A stretch of 50,630 bases of DNA from Deltaproteobacteria bacterium. Its GTDB lineage: Bacteria > Myxococcota > JACRCW01. The stretch spans positions 1 through 50,630 of the forward strand of contig JACRCW010000095.1 of assembly GCA_016218805.1 (NCBI GenBank), in the 5' to 3' direction. Shown here in pieces: positions 26,245 through 34,651 of the stretch. Within the stretch, counting starts at the first letter, position 1. Each line of letters starts with the position of its first letter. The position numbers and the translations under genes were made by a program. The notes beneath the pieces were generated by a model. It ran no database searches. It saw only the letters and a program-made list of their open reading frames with translations, and was not told where the DNA came from.

Positions 26245-26272
26245 GCGCGCCGGCACGCATTGAGGTGACATC

Positions 26273-26584
26273 ATGAGCATGGAACGGACGGACAGGATGG
26301 AACGTGATCGTGACGGTGGCGGCCGGGGTGGCCGCGACGGCGGCATGGACGACGAGCGCGGCGGTCGCGGCGCGCCCCGCCGCAAGGTGTGCCGCTTCTG
26401 CGCCGACAAGGCGGCGGTCGTTGACTACAAGGACCCCGGCTCGCTCAAGCTGTTCCTGACCGAGCGCGGCAAGGTCATTCCCCGCCGCATCAGCGGCAAC
26501 TGCGCGGCGCACCAGCGCCGCGTGACGGAAGCCATCCGCCGCGCGCGCTCGGTGGCACTGCTGCCGTTCACGGTGGCGGGCTGA
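26273..26584 (+). CDS. rpsR: 30S ribosomal protein S18
   Basis: A 103-residue S18, about 28 longer than the E. coli protein. The conserved domain runs [17 protein letters not shown] to [25 protein letters not shown]. It keeps the Cys/His set of the zinc-type S18: two Cys in CRFC, one in GNC and a His in AAHQRR. The N-terminal 36 residues are an RG-rich, probably disordered stretch ([20 protein letters not shown]). GAGGTGA precedes the ATG at 26273, and it sits 28 bases after rpsF. S6 and S18 form a heterodimer. Confidence 0.97.
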   Translation: MSMERTDRMERDRDGGGRGGRDGGMDDERGGRGAPRRKVCRFCADKAAVVDYKDPGSLKLFLTERGKVIPRRISGNCAAHQRRVTEAIRRARSVALLPFTVAG

Positions 26585-26607
26585 ACTCCTGCGGAGGTGA
26601 GACTGTC

Positions 26608-27141
26608 ATGCCCAAGAACATCAAGGTCATCCTGCAGGAAGACGTGGACAACCTGGGTCAGGTCGGCGAGATCGTGGACGTGCGGGCGGGTTACGCCCGG
26701 AACTTCCTCGTGCCCCGCAAGAAGGCGGTGGTGGCAAGCCTTGCCTCCATCAAGCACCTGGAACACCAGAAGCGGCTCACGGAGAAGCGCAAGGCGCAGC
26801 TCCGGGATGAGAGCCTGGAACTCGCCAAGAAGATGGGCGAGGTCCAGGTGAGCATCACCGCCAAGGTGGGTGAACAGGACAAGCTGTTTGGGTCCGTCAC
26901 CGCCAAGGACATTGCGGTGGAGCTCACCAAGGCCGGCCACGCCGTCACCGCGCGCAACGTCAAGCTGGAGCACCCCATCAAGACCGTGGGGATGCACAAG
27001 GTGGACGTCCGCCTCCAGGCGGGCGTCATGGCGGCTGTGAAGGTGTGGGTGGTGGCGGAGAACCCGCCGCCCGTGGAGCCCAAGGAAGGCGAGACGGAAA
27101 AGCCGGCCGACAAGGCCGCTGCGGCACCCGCCGCCGGCTGA
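26608..27141 (+). CDS. rplI: 50S ribosomal protein L9
   Basis: A 177-residue L9 that binds 23S rRNA near L1. The N-terminal domain (KVILQEDVDNLGQVGEIVDV, then AGYARNFLVPRKKAV) is standard, followed by the long connecting helix and a C-terminal domain (TKAGHAVTARNVKLEHPIKTVG). E. coli L9 is 149 residues; the last 25 here are an added Pro/Glu/Ala/Lys tail (VEPKEGETEKPADKAAAAP). GGAGGTGA precedes the ATG. It ends the operon 30 bases before a strong terminator. Confidence 0.97.
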   Translation: MPKNIKVILQEDVDNLGQVGEIVDVRAGYARNFLVPRKKAVVASLASIKHLEHQKRLTEKRKAQLRDESLELAKKMGEVQVSITAKVGEQDKLFGSVTAKDIAVELTKAGHAVTARNVKLEHPIKTVGMHKVDVRLQAGVMAAVKVWVVAENPPPVEPKEGETEKPADKAAAAPAAG

Positions 27142-27170
27142 ACCCCGGCGCCCAATTGCGTGAACCACGG

Positions 27171-27208
27171 CGGGCGGTCCCGGAGGACGGGGCCGCCCGC
27201 TCGTCTTT
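27171..27208 (+). terminator. Intrinsic terminator of the rpsF-rpsR-rplI operon
   Basis: An 11-base inverted repeat with one G-T wobble: CGGGCGGTCCC at 27171-27181 and GGGGCCGCCCG at 27189-27199, with a 7-base loop. It is followed by CTCGTCTTT, a short T-rich run. It lies 29 bases after the rplI stop. Confidence 0.8.
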
Positions 27209-27254
27209 GGGCCGTTGTGTCCTGGCAGCGCACCGGCCAAGCTCCGGGGCATCC

Positions 27255-29285
27255 ATGCGCGCGCGCCTGTTGCTGCACGTCGTCGTCTTCCTGGCCGGGC
27301 TGGGTGCCTCCGCCGGGTGCCGCCCCACGGCCGCGTGCGGGCCCAATCAGGCCCAGCGCGGCGGCGAATGCGTCACGCTGTGCAACAGCCATTCGGACTG
27401 CACGCTGCAGGAGCGTTGCGTGGACGGGGAATGTGCATCCGCCACCGGCGGGCCGGACGGCGGGGCGGTCTCCAATTCAGGCGGTAGCACGTTGGGGGCC
27501 CCTTCCTCGTTGGCCGCCACCACCGGCTCCTCCGCGGGCTCCGGGGCTTCCCGCTCCTCCAGCACCGGCACTTCCGCGGTCACGGGAGCACGCTCGGACG
27601 CCTCCTCCACCGCGGGAAGCGGCCCGGGCACGCCGTCCAGTTCCGCCAGCGGCTCCAATCTTTCCTCCTCCACCGCAGGTGCCGGCAGTTCCGTCCCGGC
27701 GGGTGGGTCGTCCCCCAGCGCCGCGCAACCCAGTTCCAGCGCCCCGCCCTCCAGCGCCGCGCTTCCCAGTTCCGGCGCCGCGCCCTCCAGTTCCGGCCCG
27801 GTGCTGCCGGTGCTCACCCTGGAATCCCCCGCGGACGTGCTGCAGTACGACGGCCCCGCGCCCGTGGTGCTCCGCGTGCCCGGCCGGCCCGGCGGGACCT
27901 GCCTTATCCAGGCCATCGGGGTGAACTACCCGTGCAACTTCTCGGACCCTGACCGTGTGAGCGTGGACCTTCCATCAGCCGCGCTGGAATCCGCGGGAGA
28001 CCTCTCCCTGGTTCTGGTGGACGGGGCGGGCGCGGAGTTGACCACGTCTGTCGTTCTGCCCGTGCGCCCCTCGCCCGCGCGCCGCACCTGGTACCACCCG
28101 GCGCTGGACTATGCGGGCGCAGACCCCCTCTACATCTACTTCGCCAATCCGCACCGCCAAGCCTCCACCATCACGGTCACGTATTTCACCGGCGCAGCGC
28201 TGCCCGTGACCCGCAACGTGTCGTTGGGGGCGCAGCAGGTGACGCGTTTTGAGCTGGGCGGACCCCTGGGGCCCGGCACCACCGGCCCAATGGCCGCGCG
28301 GGTGGATGCCACCGTGCCCATTGGGACCACCGTGTCGAGGTTTGTGGGGTCGCTGAGCACGGGGGACAACGTGGCGGGCGTGACCCAACCGCGGCAGCAA
28401 TGGTTCCTGTTGGCGGGTGCCACATCCGTGGACCGCACGCTGTTCCTGGCCAATCCCGGGGCGGTGCCGGCGGATGTGACCTACACGGAGTACGTGGGGC
28501 CGGCCAGCAATCCGCAGACCGTCACGCTTTCCCCGCAGCGCGCCATGACGCTGGCGCGCGGGACCAGCGGCAGCCTGGAACCCACCGCGTGGCAGGTGGA
28601 CGCCACGGCGCCCATCCTGGCGGCGGCCGCGTCGCAGAACGGCGTGGGTCTCACCATCCTGGATGCCCGGCCCGCACCTGCGCTGGACGCGTACTTTCCC
28701 ATTGCCGCCACGGGCGACGGCGCAGAGGACTGGGTGGTCCTGTTCAACCCCGGCCTGCAACTGGTGCCACTGGAACTGACTGCGTTCCGGGCCGGCGGTG
28801 CGGACGCAGCCATCCCGCTGCAGGTGGGCGCCGGGAAGGTGACGGCCTTCCATGTCACGGAGGCAACCAGCAGCGCCGGGCCGTTCTTCCTTCATGTCAG
28901 CACCACCGCGCCGCTGGTCACCGGCTACGCGCGCGTATCAAGCTCCGTGGAGGGCTGCGGGCTGGCATCCACCTCACCCGCGCGGGACCTGCTGTTCTCC
29001 GCGGGCGCCAACACGGGGGTGAGCACGCGCCTCTTTGTGGGCAACCCCTCCGCGGTGGAGGCATCCGTGGTGGTCACCGCCTACCGCGAAGGCTCCACCG
29101 CACCGGTGACCGGCACGCGCACCTTCCCGGCGGGCAGCCCGGGATGGATCCTGGGCAACGGGGACCCGGTGAACTGGCCCAACGGCGCCATGGCGGTGCG
29201 TCTGTCGGCGTCAGTCCCCGTTGTGGCGGGCCTGGACCGCGTCAACCCCAGCGGCGTCCGCTGCGAAGCCCCCGCGCTCCCCTGA
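27255..29285 (+). CDS. Surface lipoprotein with Ser-rich linker and four tandem beta repeats
   Basis: A 676-residue lipoprotein with a signal ending at Cys22 (LGASAGC). A small Cys-rich module (CGPNQAQRGGECVTLC, then DCTLQERCVDGEC) resembles the EGF- or dickkopf-like modules of myxobacterial surface proteins. Next comes a long Ser/Ala/Pro/Thr linker. From about residue 260 there are roughly four tandem units of about 100 residues, each with a motif like LYIYFANPHRQASTITVTY, LFLANPGAVPADVTYTEY, WVVLFNPGLQLVPLELTAF or LFVGNPSAVEASVVVTAY, and then a segment close to GPMAARVDATVPIG. The pattern is a repeated beta-sandwich on the cell surface. No enzyme motif is visible. It follows the ribosomal operon after a terminator and is independent. 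Confidence 0.85.
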   Translation: MRARLLLHVVVFLAGLGASAGCRPTAACGPNQAQRGGECVTLCNSHSDCTLQERCVDGECASATGGPDGGAVSNSGGSTLGAPSSLAATTGSSAGSGASRSSSTGTSAVTGARSDASSTAGSGPGTPSSSASGSNLSSSTAGAGSSVPAGGSSPSAAQPSSSAPPSSAALPSSGAAPSSSGPVLPVLTLESPADVLQYDGPAPVVLRVPGRPGGTCLIQAIGVNYPCNFSDPDRVSVDLPSAALESAGDLSLVLVDGAGAELTTSVVLPVRPSPARRTWYHPALDYAGADPLYIYFANPHRQASTITVTYFTGAALPVTRNVSLGAQQVTRFELGGPLGPGTTGPMAARVDATVPIGTTVSRFVGSLSTGDNVAGVTQPRQQWFLLAGATSVDRTLFLANPGAVPADVTYTEYVGPASNPQTVTLSPQRAMTLARGTSGSLEPTAWQVDATAPILAAAASQNGVGLTILDARPAPALDAYFPIAATGDGAEDWVVLFNPGLQLVPLELTAFRAGGADAAIPLQVGAGKVTAFHVTEATSSAGPFFLHVSTTAPLVTGYARVSSSVEGCGLASTSPARDLLFSAGANTGVSTRLFVGNPSAVEASVVVTAYREGSTAPVTGTRTFPAGSPGWILGNGDPVNWPNGAMAVRLSASVPVVAGLDRVNPSGVRCEAPALP

Positions 29286-29612
29286 GTCCCAACGGCCCCA
29301 CTTCTCCCCGGCGGCTTCCCCCGAGGCAAAGGCGCGCTCCCCCATGACCTGGGTCACCTCCCCCGAGGCAAAGGCTTGCTCCCCCATGACCGGGGTCACC
29401 TCCCCCGCGTCAAAGGCATGCTCCCCCGTGACCGGGGTCACCTCCCCCGCGTCAAAGGCGTGCTCCCCCGTGACCCGGGTCACCTCCCCCATGGCAAAGG
29501 CCTTCTCCCCCGCCGCAGTGGCGCACTCCCCTGACGAATGACCCGCCTCTCCACGACGCGGCTTGGCGGGCCCCGGCCGCGCTTGGCAATGTGCGCCCCC
29601 GTGAGGTGTCCC
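29286..29612 (+). other. 327-base gap between lipoprotein genes, mostly a repeat array
   Basis: No ordinary gene is supported here. It holds the 21-bp-periodic array annotated separately at 29316-29536. After the array, 29541-29612 is unremarkable apart from a GTGAGGTG ribosome site for the kelch lipoprotein at 29601-29608. All six frames are open over the array because 21 is a multiple of three, so open frames are not evidence of coding. Confidence 0.7.
29316..29536. repeat. 21-bp-periodic array with palindromic units every 42 bp
   Basis: Units start at 29316 and every 21 bases up to 29526, each opening with CTCCCCC (the first with TTCCCCC, the last CTCCCCT). Two unit types alternate. Type A carries GAGGCAAAGGC or GCGTCAAAGGC. 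Type B carries a palindrome: ATGACCTGGGTCAC (29344), ATGACCGGGGTCAC (29386), GTGACCGGGGTCAC (29428) and GTGACCCGGGTCAC (29470), the last perfect over 14 bases. The last two units are divergent. The B sites recur every 42 bases, about four turns of B-DNA. Confidence 0.92.
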
Positions 29613-32396
29613 ATGCACCATTGTCCCCGGCTGGTCCTGGGTTTCTCCGTTCTGGCGCTGTCCGCCTGCAACAACTGCCTGAACGAAGACCTCAACAAGG
29701 CCGTCTGTTCATTCACCGTGGCGCCGCATGATGCGCGGCCGGACAGCCCGGCGGGCGTGCTGACCGGGCCGCTGCTGTACGGCGAGGTGCAGAAGGGCAG
29801 CGAACGCGCGCGCACCATCACCATCAACAACGCGGGCAGCAACGTCCCGCTCACGCAGCTGAACCTGTCCTTCTCCGAGGTGAACCGGGAGAGCTTCACC
29901 CTGCGCGGTGACCCGCCGGAGCTCTCCGCGGGGGCGTCCGCGCAGGTGACCGTGGTCTTCAGCCCCATCCCCATTGAGGGAGAAATAGGCAACACGCTCA
30001 CCGTCAGCCACCCGCCCATTGACGAGGTCCCCTGCCCCACCTGGACGGTGACGCTGCGCGGCCGCGCGCTCCCGCCGGACGAACCCGACGGCGGCGTGAC
30101 GGACGCCGGCCCCCCTGACGCCGGGCGCGATGCCGGCGTGGATGCGGGCGTGGACGCGGGGCCGGTGTTCCCGCGGCCGGACGCGGGGCTGCCCATGGGG
30201 GATGCGGGGCACTTTGAAGCGCGCGGCGGGTTGCAGAGTGCTCGGACGGAGTTTGGCGCGGTGACGCTGGCCACGGGCGAAGTGCTGGTGGTGGGCGGGT
30301 TTGACTTTGCGGGCCAGGTGCTGGCCACGACGGAATACCTGGACCCGGCCACCGGGCTGAGCCGGATGGGGCCGCCGCTGAACGTGGCGCGGGCGCGGCA
30401 CTCGGTGAGCAGGCTGCCGGATGGGACGGTGCTGGTGTTTGGCGGCGTGGACAACGGCGCGGTGGATGTGGCGCAGGTGTTGGGCTCCCTGGAGGTGCTG
30501 GCGCCGGGTGGCACGGCGTGGACGCGGCAGGACACCACGCAGAAGCGCGCGGACCACCTGGCGGTGCCCAACGGGAACCTGGGCATCCACGTCCTGTACG
30601 GCGTGACCGCCGGCCCCGCGGGCCAGCCCCCGCCGCTGGCGCCCGCGCCCAGCACGGTGGCGCGGGACGGCACCATCACGGTCCTGGCATCCGACAGCGG
30701 CGCGGCCGCCGCGCGCCTGGGCGCGGCGCTGGTGGACATGGGTGACGGGACGTGGGTCATCGCCGGCGGCGTGTACGCGGATGGTAACTACGTCAAAAAG
30801 CTGGCGCGCCTGTCTGCCGGTTCGCTGGCGGAGCTCACCGTGGAACTGGCCACGGGGCGTGCGTTTGCGGCGGCGGCGCGGTTTGCGGACGGGCCCCTGG
30901 TGGTTGCCGGGGGGTTGGGGTCCGAGGGCCCCCTGACCAGCGCGGAACAGGTGGACGTGACGCAGCCGGACCCGCTGTCCTGGACGGTGGAGCCCGTGCT
31001 GTCACCCGTGATGCCGCGCATCATGGGGGCCGCCATCCAGGCCAGTCCGGACGTGGTGCTCCTGTCAGGCGGGGTGTCTTCCTGGCCAGGCGCGGATGAG
31101 AACGTGGAGGCGCGGGCGGACGCGGAGATCCTGGTGCACGTGACCAGCGTGGGGGTGCTGGCCGCGGGCGCGCTCAATGAGCCCTCCATTCCGCGGGTTG
31201 CCGGGGCGGTGGTCTCCTACGACGGCGGCGTGGCGCTGCTGGGCGGAAGCGCCACGCTGCCGCGGCGCCAGGCGCGGCCGGACCTGGAGCGGTTCCTCCC
31301 CGCCGCCAACCGGTTTGAATCCATGGGGCTCATCGGCCCCGGCGGGGCGGCCACCGGCGCGGCACCGCGGCAAATGCTCGTGGTGGGTGGGACGGACCTG
31401 TCCACGGGGCGCGCCAGCGCGCGCACGCGCCTGCTGGACCTGCAGACCGGCTTCTTCCATGAGGGCGGCCCCATCCAGGTGGCGCGTACCGACGCCACCG
31501 CCACGCTGCTGACGGTGGACGGCAGCATCCTGGTGGCCGGCGGCACCAGCGCCAACGGGGACGCGCTGGGCCACGCGGAGCGGATGGTGGGGGACTTCAG
31601 CGCGTCGGAAACCGTGGGCGCCATGCTGGCGCCGCGGCGCCGGCACACCGCCACGGCGCTGCTGGACGGGCGCGTGCTGCTGTGCGGCGGCCTGGGCACG
31701 GGCGCGGTGGCCCTCAACACGTGCGAGCTGTTTGATCCCGCGCAGGACACGTTCTCCGCCGTCAACGGCCGCATGGTGCGCGGCCGCTATGACCACAGCG
31801 CCACGCTGCTGGACAGCGGAAAGGTCCTGCTCACCGGCGGCAATGACCCCGCGCTGGGGCCGTTTGCGGGTGACGTGTTTGACCCGGTGGCGGACCGGCT
31901 GCACGCCACGGCGGGGTTCCCCGTGGTGGCGCGGCGTGGGCACATGGCGTTGCTCGTGGGGCAGGGGAAGGTCCTGCTGGCCGGCGGAGAGACGTATGTG
32001 GGTGAGCGCGTCCCCACGGACACCGCGGAAATCTGGTCCGAAGGTACCGAGACCTACGATTCACTGATGCCGCTGTCCACGGCGCGGGATGGCCCGGCGG
32101 GGCTGGGGTTCGCCAACGGCATTGCGCTCATCACCGGCGGCGGGCTGGCCTCCCCGGACACGCCGGACTTCCCCACCCGGGCGCTCTCCCGCACTGAGCA
32201 GTACGACCCCGCCGACGGCGCATTGGGCGGGTTCCACAACGTGGACGTGCCGCTGCGCTTCCCGCGCGCGCGCGCCACGGGCGTGGACATCCTGGGCCAA
32301 CCCACCGTGTTCGCCGGCGAAGGCCGCCACGGCACGGTGGTCACCGGCGCGGAGGTGCGGATCCCGTTGACGACGGTGGAACTGTGGGTGCAGTGA
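29613..32396 (+). CDS. Kelch/ASH-domain lipoprotein (beta-propeller)
   Basis: A 927-residue lipoprotein; the signal ends LSAC (Cys19). Residues about 45-150 form an ASH-like or choice-of-anchor-D beta domain (ITINNAGSNVPLTQLNLSF, then LSAGASAQVTVVFSP). An Asp-Ala-Gly linker leads to a long series of kelch-like repeats with motifs such as EVLVVGGFDFAG, TVLVFGGVDNGA, RVLLCGGLGTG, KVLLTGGNDPA and KVLLAGGETYVG, enough for two propellers. Kelch propellers usually bind other proteins or glycans. The start at 29613 has a GTGAGGTG site upstream; an ATG at 29538 exists in frame but would put extra polar residues ahead of the signal peptide. The next gene begins 7 bases after its stop and also has kelch repeats. 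Confidence 0.88.
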   Translation: MHHCPRLVLGFSVLALSACNNCLNEDLNKAVCSFTVAPHDARPDSPAGVLTGPLLYGEVQKGSERARTITINNAGSNVPLTQLNLSFSEVNRESFTLRGDPPELSAGASAQVTVVFSPIPIEGEIGNTLTVSHPPIDEVPCPTWTVTLRGRALPPDEPDGGVTDAGPPDAGRDAGVDAGVDAGPVFPRPDAGLPMGDAGHFEARGGLQSARTEFGAVTLATGEVLVVGGFDFAGQVLATTEYLDPATGLSRMGPPLNVARARHSVSRLPDGTVLVFGGVDNGAVDVAQVLGSLEVLAPGGTAWTRQDTTQKRADHLAVPNGNLGIHVLYGVTAGPAGQPPPLAPAPSTVARDGTITVLASDSGAAAARLGAALVDMGDGTWVIAGGVYADGNYVKKLARLSAGSLAELTVELATGRAFAAAARFADGPLVVAGGLGSEGPLTSAEQVDVTQPDPLSWTVEPVLSPVMPRIMGAAIQASPDVVLLSGGVSSWPGADENVEARADAEILVHVTSVGVLAAGALNEPSIPRVAGAVVSYDGGVALLGGSATLPRRQARPDLERFLPAANRFESMGLIGPGGAATGAAPRQMLVVGGTDLSTGRASARTRLLDLQTGFFHEGGPIQVARTDATATLLTVDGSILVAGGTSANGDALGHAERMVGDFSASETVGAMLAPRRRHTATALLDGRVLLCGGLGTGAVALNTCELFDPAQDTFSAVNGRMVRGRYDHSATLLDSGKVLLTGGNDPALGPFAGDVFDPVADRLHATAGFPVVARRGHMALLVGQGKVLLAGGETYVGERVPTDTAEIWSEGTETYDSLMPLSTARDGPAGLGFANGIALITGGGLASPDTPDFPTRALSRTEQYDPADGALGGFHNVDVPLRFPRARATGVDILGQPTVFAGEGRHGTVVTGAEVRIPLTTVELWVQ

Positions 32397-32402
32397 GCCG
32401 CT

Positions 32403-34532
32403 GTGGTTGAAGCCGCTCCTTCGGAAACCCAAGCCCGCGGGCACTGGTCCGCCCCGGCGCCGCTGGCCGTTCCGCGGTCCGGTGGCCACGCGCTGGTGCG
32501 CCTGCGGGACGGCCGCGTGCTCTGCATCGGCGGGGTGCACGCGGGCAGCTGCCTGCGGGACATTGAGCTGTTTGATCCCTCGCGGGGGAGCTGGAGCCGG
32601 GTGGCGCCCATGGCGCACGCACGGGCCTTCTGTGCGGCCGTCCTGCTGGACGACGGGCGCGTGCTGGTGGTGGGCGGCTTCCGCCCAGACCCAACCCGGC
32701 TGGCCGCGCCGGAGACGTATGACGTCCGCGCGGATGCCTGGCGCCCCGCCGGCCCCGCCACGGCGGTCGGTGGCTTCCCGGTGCACGGCGTCGCCGTGGA
32801 AGACGGCACCGCGTACTTCGCCAGCGTGGATCAACGGCTGCACCGCGGGACCCTGGAGCACTTCAACGGCGAGCGCCTCGTCGAGCCCGTCACGTTTGAA
32901 GCGACGGGAGGCGTCCAGTGGATTGCGGCGGTGCCCGGATGGGTGCGGTGGGTCCACGGCGTCACGGTGGCGCAGTGGCGCGGCAGCCAGCTCACCGAGG
33001 CCGGGCTCGCACGGCATCCCCACACCTACGGCGCCTGGGTGCGGTTGCCCGGCGGGGGGTGCTTCGCCGCCGCCGGCGAGGACCTTCAGGGCACCCCCAC
33101 CCCGTCAGCAGAGACCGGGTTGCCCGGTGACGGCCAGGCCTTCCAGCGCCTCCCCCCGCTGGACGCCCCGCGCACCCACGTGGCGGCGGCCGCGTTGGCG
33201 GACGGCAGCGTCGTGGTCACCGGCGGGACTGACCGCCGCCTGGTCTACCCCACCGTGCGCCTCTGGGACGCCGGCCTGCGCCAGTGGTACGCGGCGCGGT
33301 CCATGACGGTGCCCCGGCATGAGGCCAGCGCCGTCACGCTCGGGCCGCAGCGGGTGCTGGTGGTGGGCGGACGCATTGAGGCCGCGGCGCGCACCGCGGA
33401 GGTCTTTGAAGATGACGGGAACCGGTCCGCCGGCCCGTGCCTGCCTCCCGCGCAGAAGCGCAAGCGCGCGGCCGCGCAGCCTGACGCCCGGGCGCGGGCG
33501 GTGCTGCTGGGGCTGCAGAACGCCTGGGCCGCGCTGAACACGCGGATGTTCCAGGGGCGCCTGCGTCCGGTCACCATGGAGCTGGCGGACCTGGAGCGCA
33601 CGGTGGCGTCGTGGAACCCGGCGGACCGGCTGATGCGCTTTTCGCGGCAGGCCTGCACCACCCTGCTGTGGCCGCAGGTGGAAGAAGTCCTCAAGCATGA
33701 GATGGCGCACCAGTTTGTGAGCGACGTGCTGGGGGTCACCGACGAGGCGTCACACGGCCGCGCGTTCCGGGAGACCTGCGCCCGCCTGGGCATTGACGCG
33801 CGGGCCACCGGCACGCCGGAGTTGAACCTGGCGCCGGAGGAACAGGCGGTGCTGCGCAAGGTGGAGAAGCTCCGCGCGCTGGCCACCAGCCCCAACGCGC
33901 ACGAGTCCGCCACCGCGCAGGCCCTGGCGGACCGGCTGGTCAACGAGTTCAAGGAACTGTTTGACGCGATGAGCCCGCCGGCGGCGGATGAAACGGTGAG
34001 CGTCCGCCACGTGGGCGTGATGAAGCTGCGGCGCGACGCCGTGGACACGGAGCTGGCGCACGTGGTGGCGGAGCATGGCGGCGTGCGCATCATCTGGACC
34101 AACGGGCTTGATGACGAGGGGCACCCGGCCGGCTCCATCCTGGAGCTGCTGGGACCGCCCTCCAACCTGGAGCGCGCCGCCTACCTGCATGACTTCCTGG
34201 CCCGCGCCATCGGCGAGCTGTGGGAGGCGGACCGGCGGCGCCACGGCGGCGCCTCCCGCACGGCGCGCACCAGCTTCATGGTGGCCGCCCTGCGCGAGTT
34301 CGCCCGTAAGCTGGCGAAGGAACCCGTGCACGCGCACGCCCTGATCCCCGCCACGCTGGCGCGCGTGGACCAATTCACGCGCGCCCGCTACCCGCGGCTG
34401 CGGACCACGTACTCCCGCTCGTCGGTTGACCCGCACGCCGCCGCGCGCGGCGCCAGCGCCGGCCGTGACCTGGAGTTCCGCCAGGGCGTGGATGGCGCCG
34501 CCGGCCCGCGGTTGTTGGGACCGCGCAAGTAG
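32403..34532 (+). CDS. Kelch propeller fused to SprT-like zinc metalloprotease and DUF2786 domain
   Basis: A 709-residue protein in one continuous frame starting at GTG 32403, right after the kelch lipoprotein. Residues 1-340 have kelch-like blades (RVLCIGGVHAGS, RVLVVGGFRPDP, SVVVTGGTDRRL, RVLVVGGRIEAA). No signal peptide is seen, so it should be cytoplasmic. A basic linker (AQKRKRAAAQP) leads to a SprT-like peptidase, residues about 365-465: NTRMFQGRLRPV, then HEMAH at 432-436 and His451 as the probable third zinc ligand. A DUF2786-like segment follows at about 480-520 (EEQAVLRKVEKLRALATSP), and the last 180 residues are unrecognised. SprT and Spartan-type proteases digest protein crosslinked to DNA; DUF2786 co-occurs with SprT in phage and bacteria. 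Kelch plus SprT is unusual. Confidence 0.85.
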   Translation: MVEAAPSETQARGHWSAPAPLAVPRSGGHALVRLRDGRVLCIGGVHAGSCLRDIELFDPSRGSWSRVAPMAHARAFCAAVLLDDGRVLVVGGFRPDPTRLAAPETYDVRADAWRPAGPATAVGGFPVHGVAVEDGTAYFASVDQRLHRGTLEHFNGERLVEPVTFEATGGVQWIAAVPGWVRWVHGVTVAQWRGSQLTEAGLARHPHTYGAWVRLPGGGCFAAAGEDLQGTPTPSAETGLPGDGQAFQRLPPLDAPRTHVAAAALADGSVVVTGGTDRRLVYPTVRLWDAGLRQWYAARSMTVPRHEASAVTLGPQRVLVVGGRIEAAARTAEVFEDDGNRSAGPCLPPAQKRKRAAAQPDARARAVLLGLQNAWAALNTRMFQGRLRPVTMELADLERTVASWNPADRLMRFSRQACTTLLWPQVEEVLKHEMAHQFVSDVLGVTDEASHGRAFRETCARLGIDARATGTPELNLAPEEQAVLRKVEKLRALATSPNAHESATAQALADRLVNEFKELFDAMSPPAADETVSVRHVGVMKLRRDAVDTELAHVVAEHGGVRIIWTNGLDDEGHPAGSILELLGPPSNLERAAYLHDFLARAIGELWEADRRRHGGASRTARTSFMVAALREFARKLAKEPVHAHALIPATLARVDQFTRARYPRLRTTYSRSSVDPHAAARGASAGRDLEFRQGVDGAAGPRLLGPRK

Positions 34533-34651
34533 CCGCAGTGACCTCACGAGCTCCGCGACCCGTGGTCAGTGTCGATGCAGGCGGAGTCCTATCGACCAAG
34601 GCGGCCAAGGGACCACGGGACCTGCTGGGCCGGGTGGAACCAGGGACGCCC

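Noticed and set aside
29316..29536. Possible CRISPR array
   Set aside because: There are no unique spacers; alternating units are both repeated at 21 and 42 bases and there are no cas genes nearby.
29480..30760. 426-codon minus-strand frame over the start of the kelch lipoprotein
   Set aside because: The plus strand has a lipobox, an ASH-like domain and kelch repeats in order; the minus frame is Ser/Pro/Thr-rich shadow.
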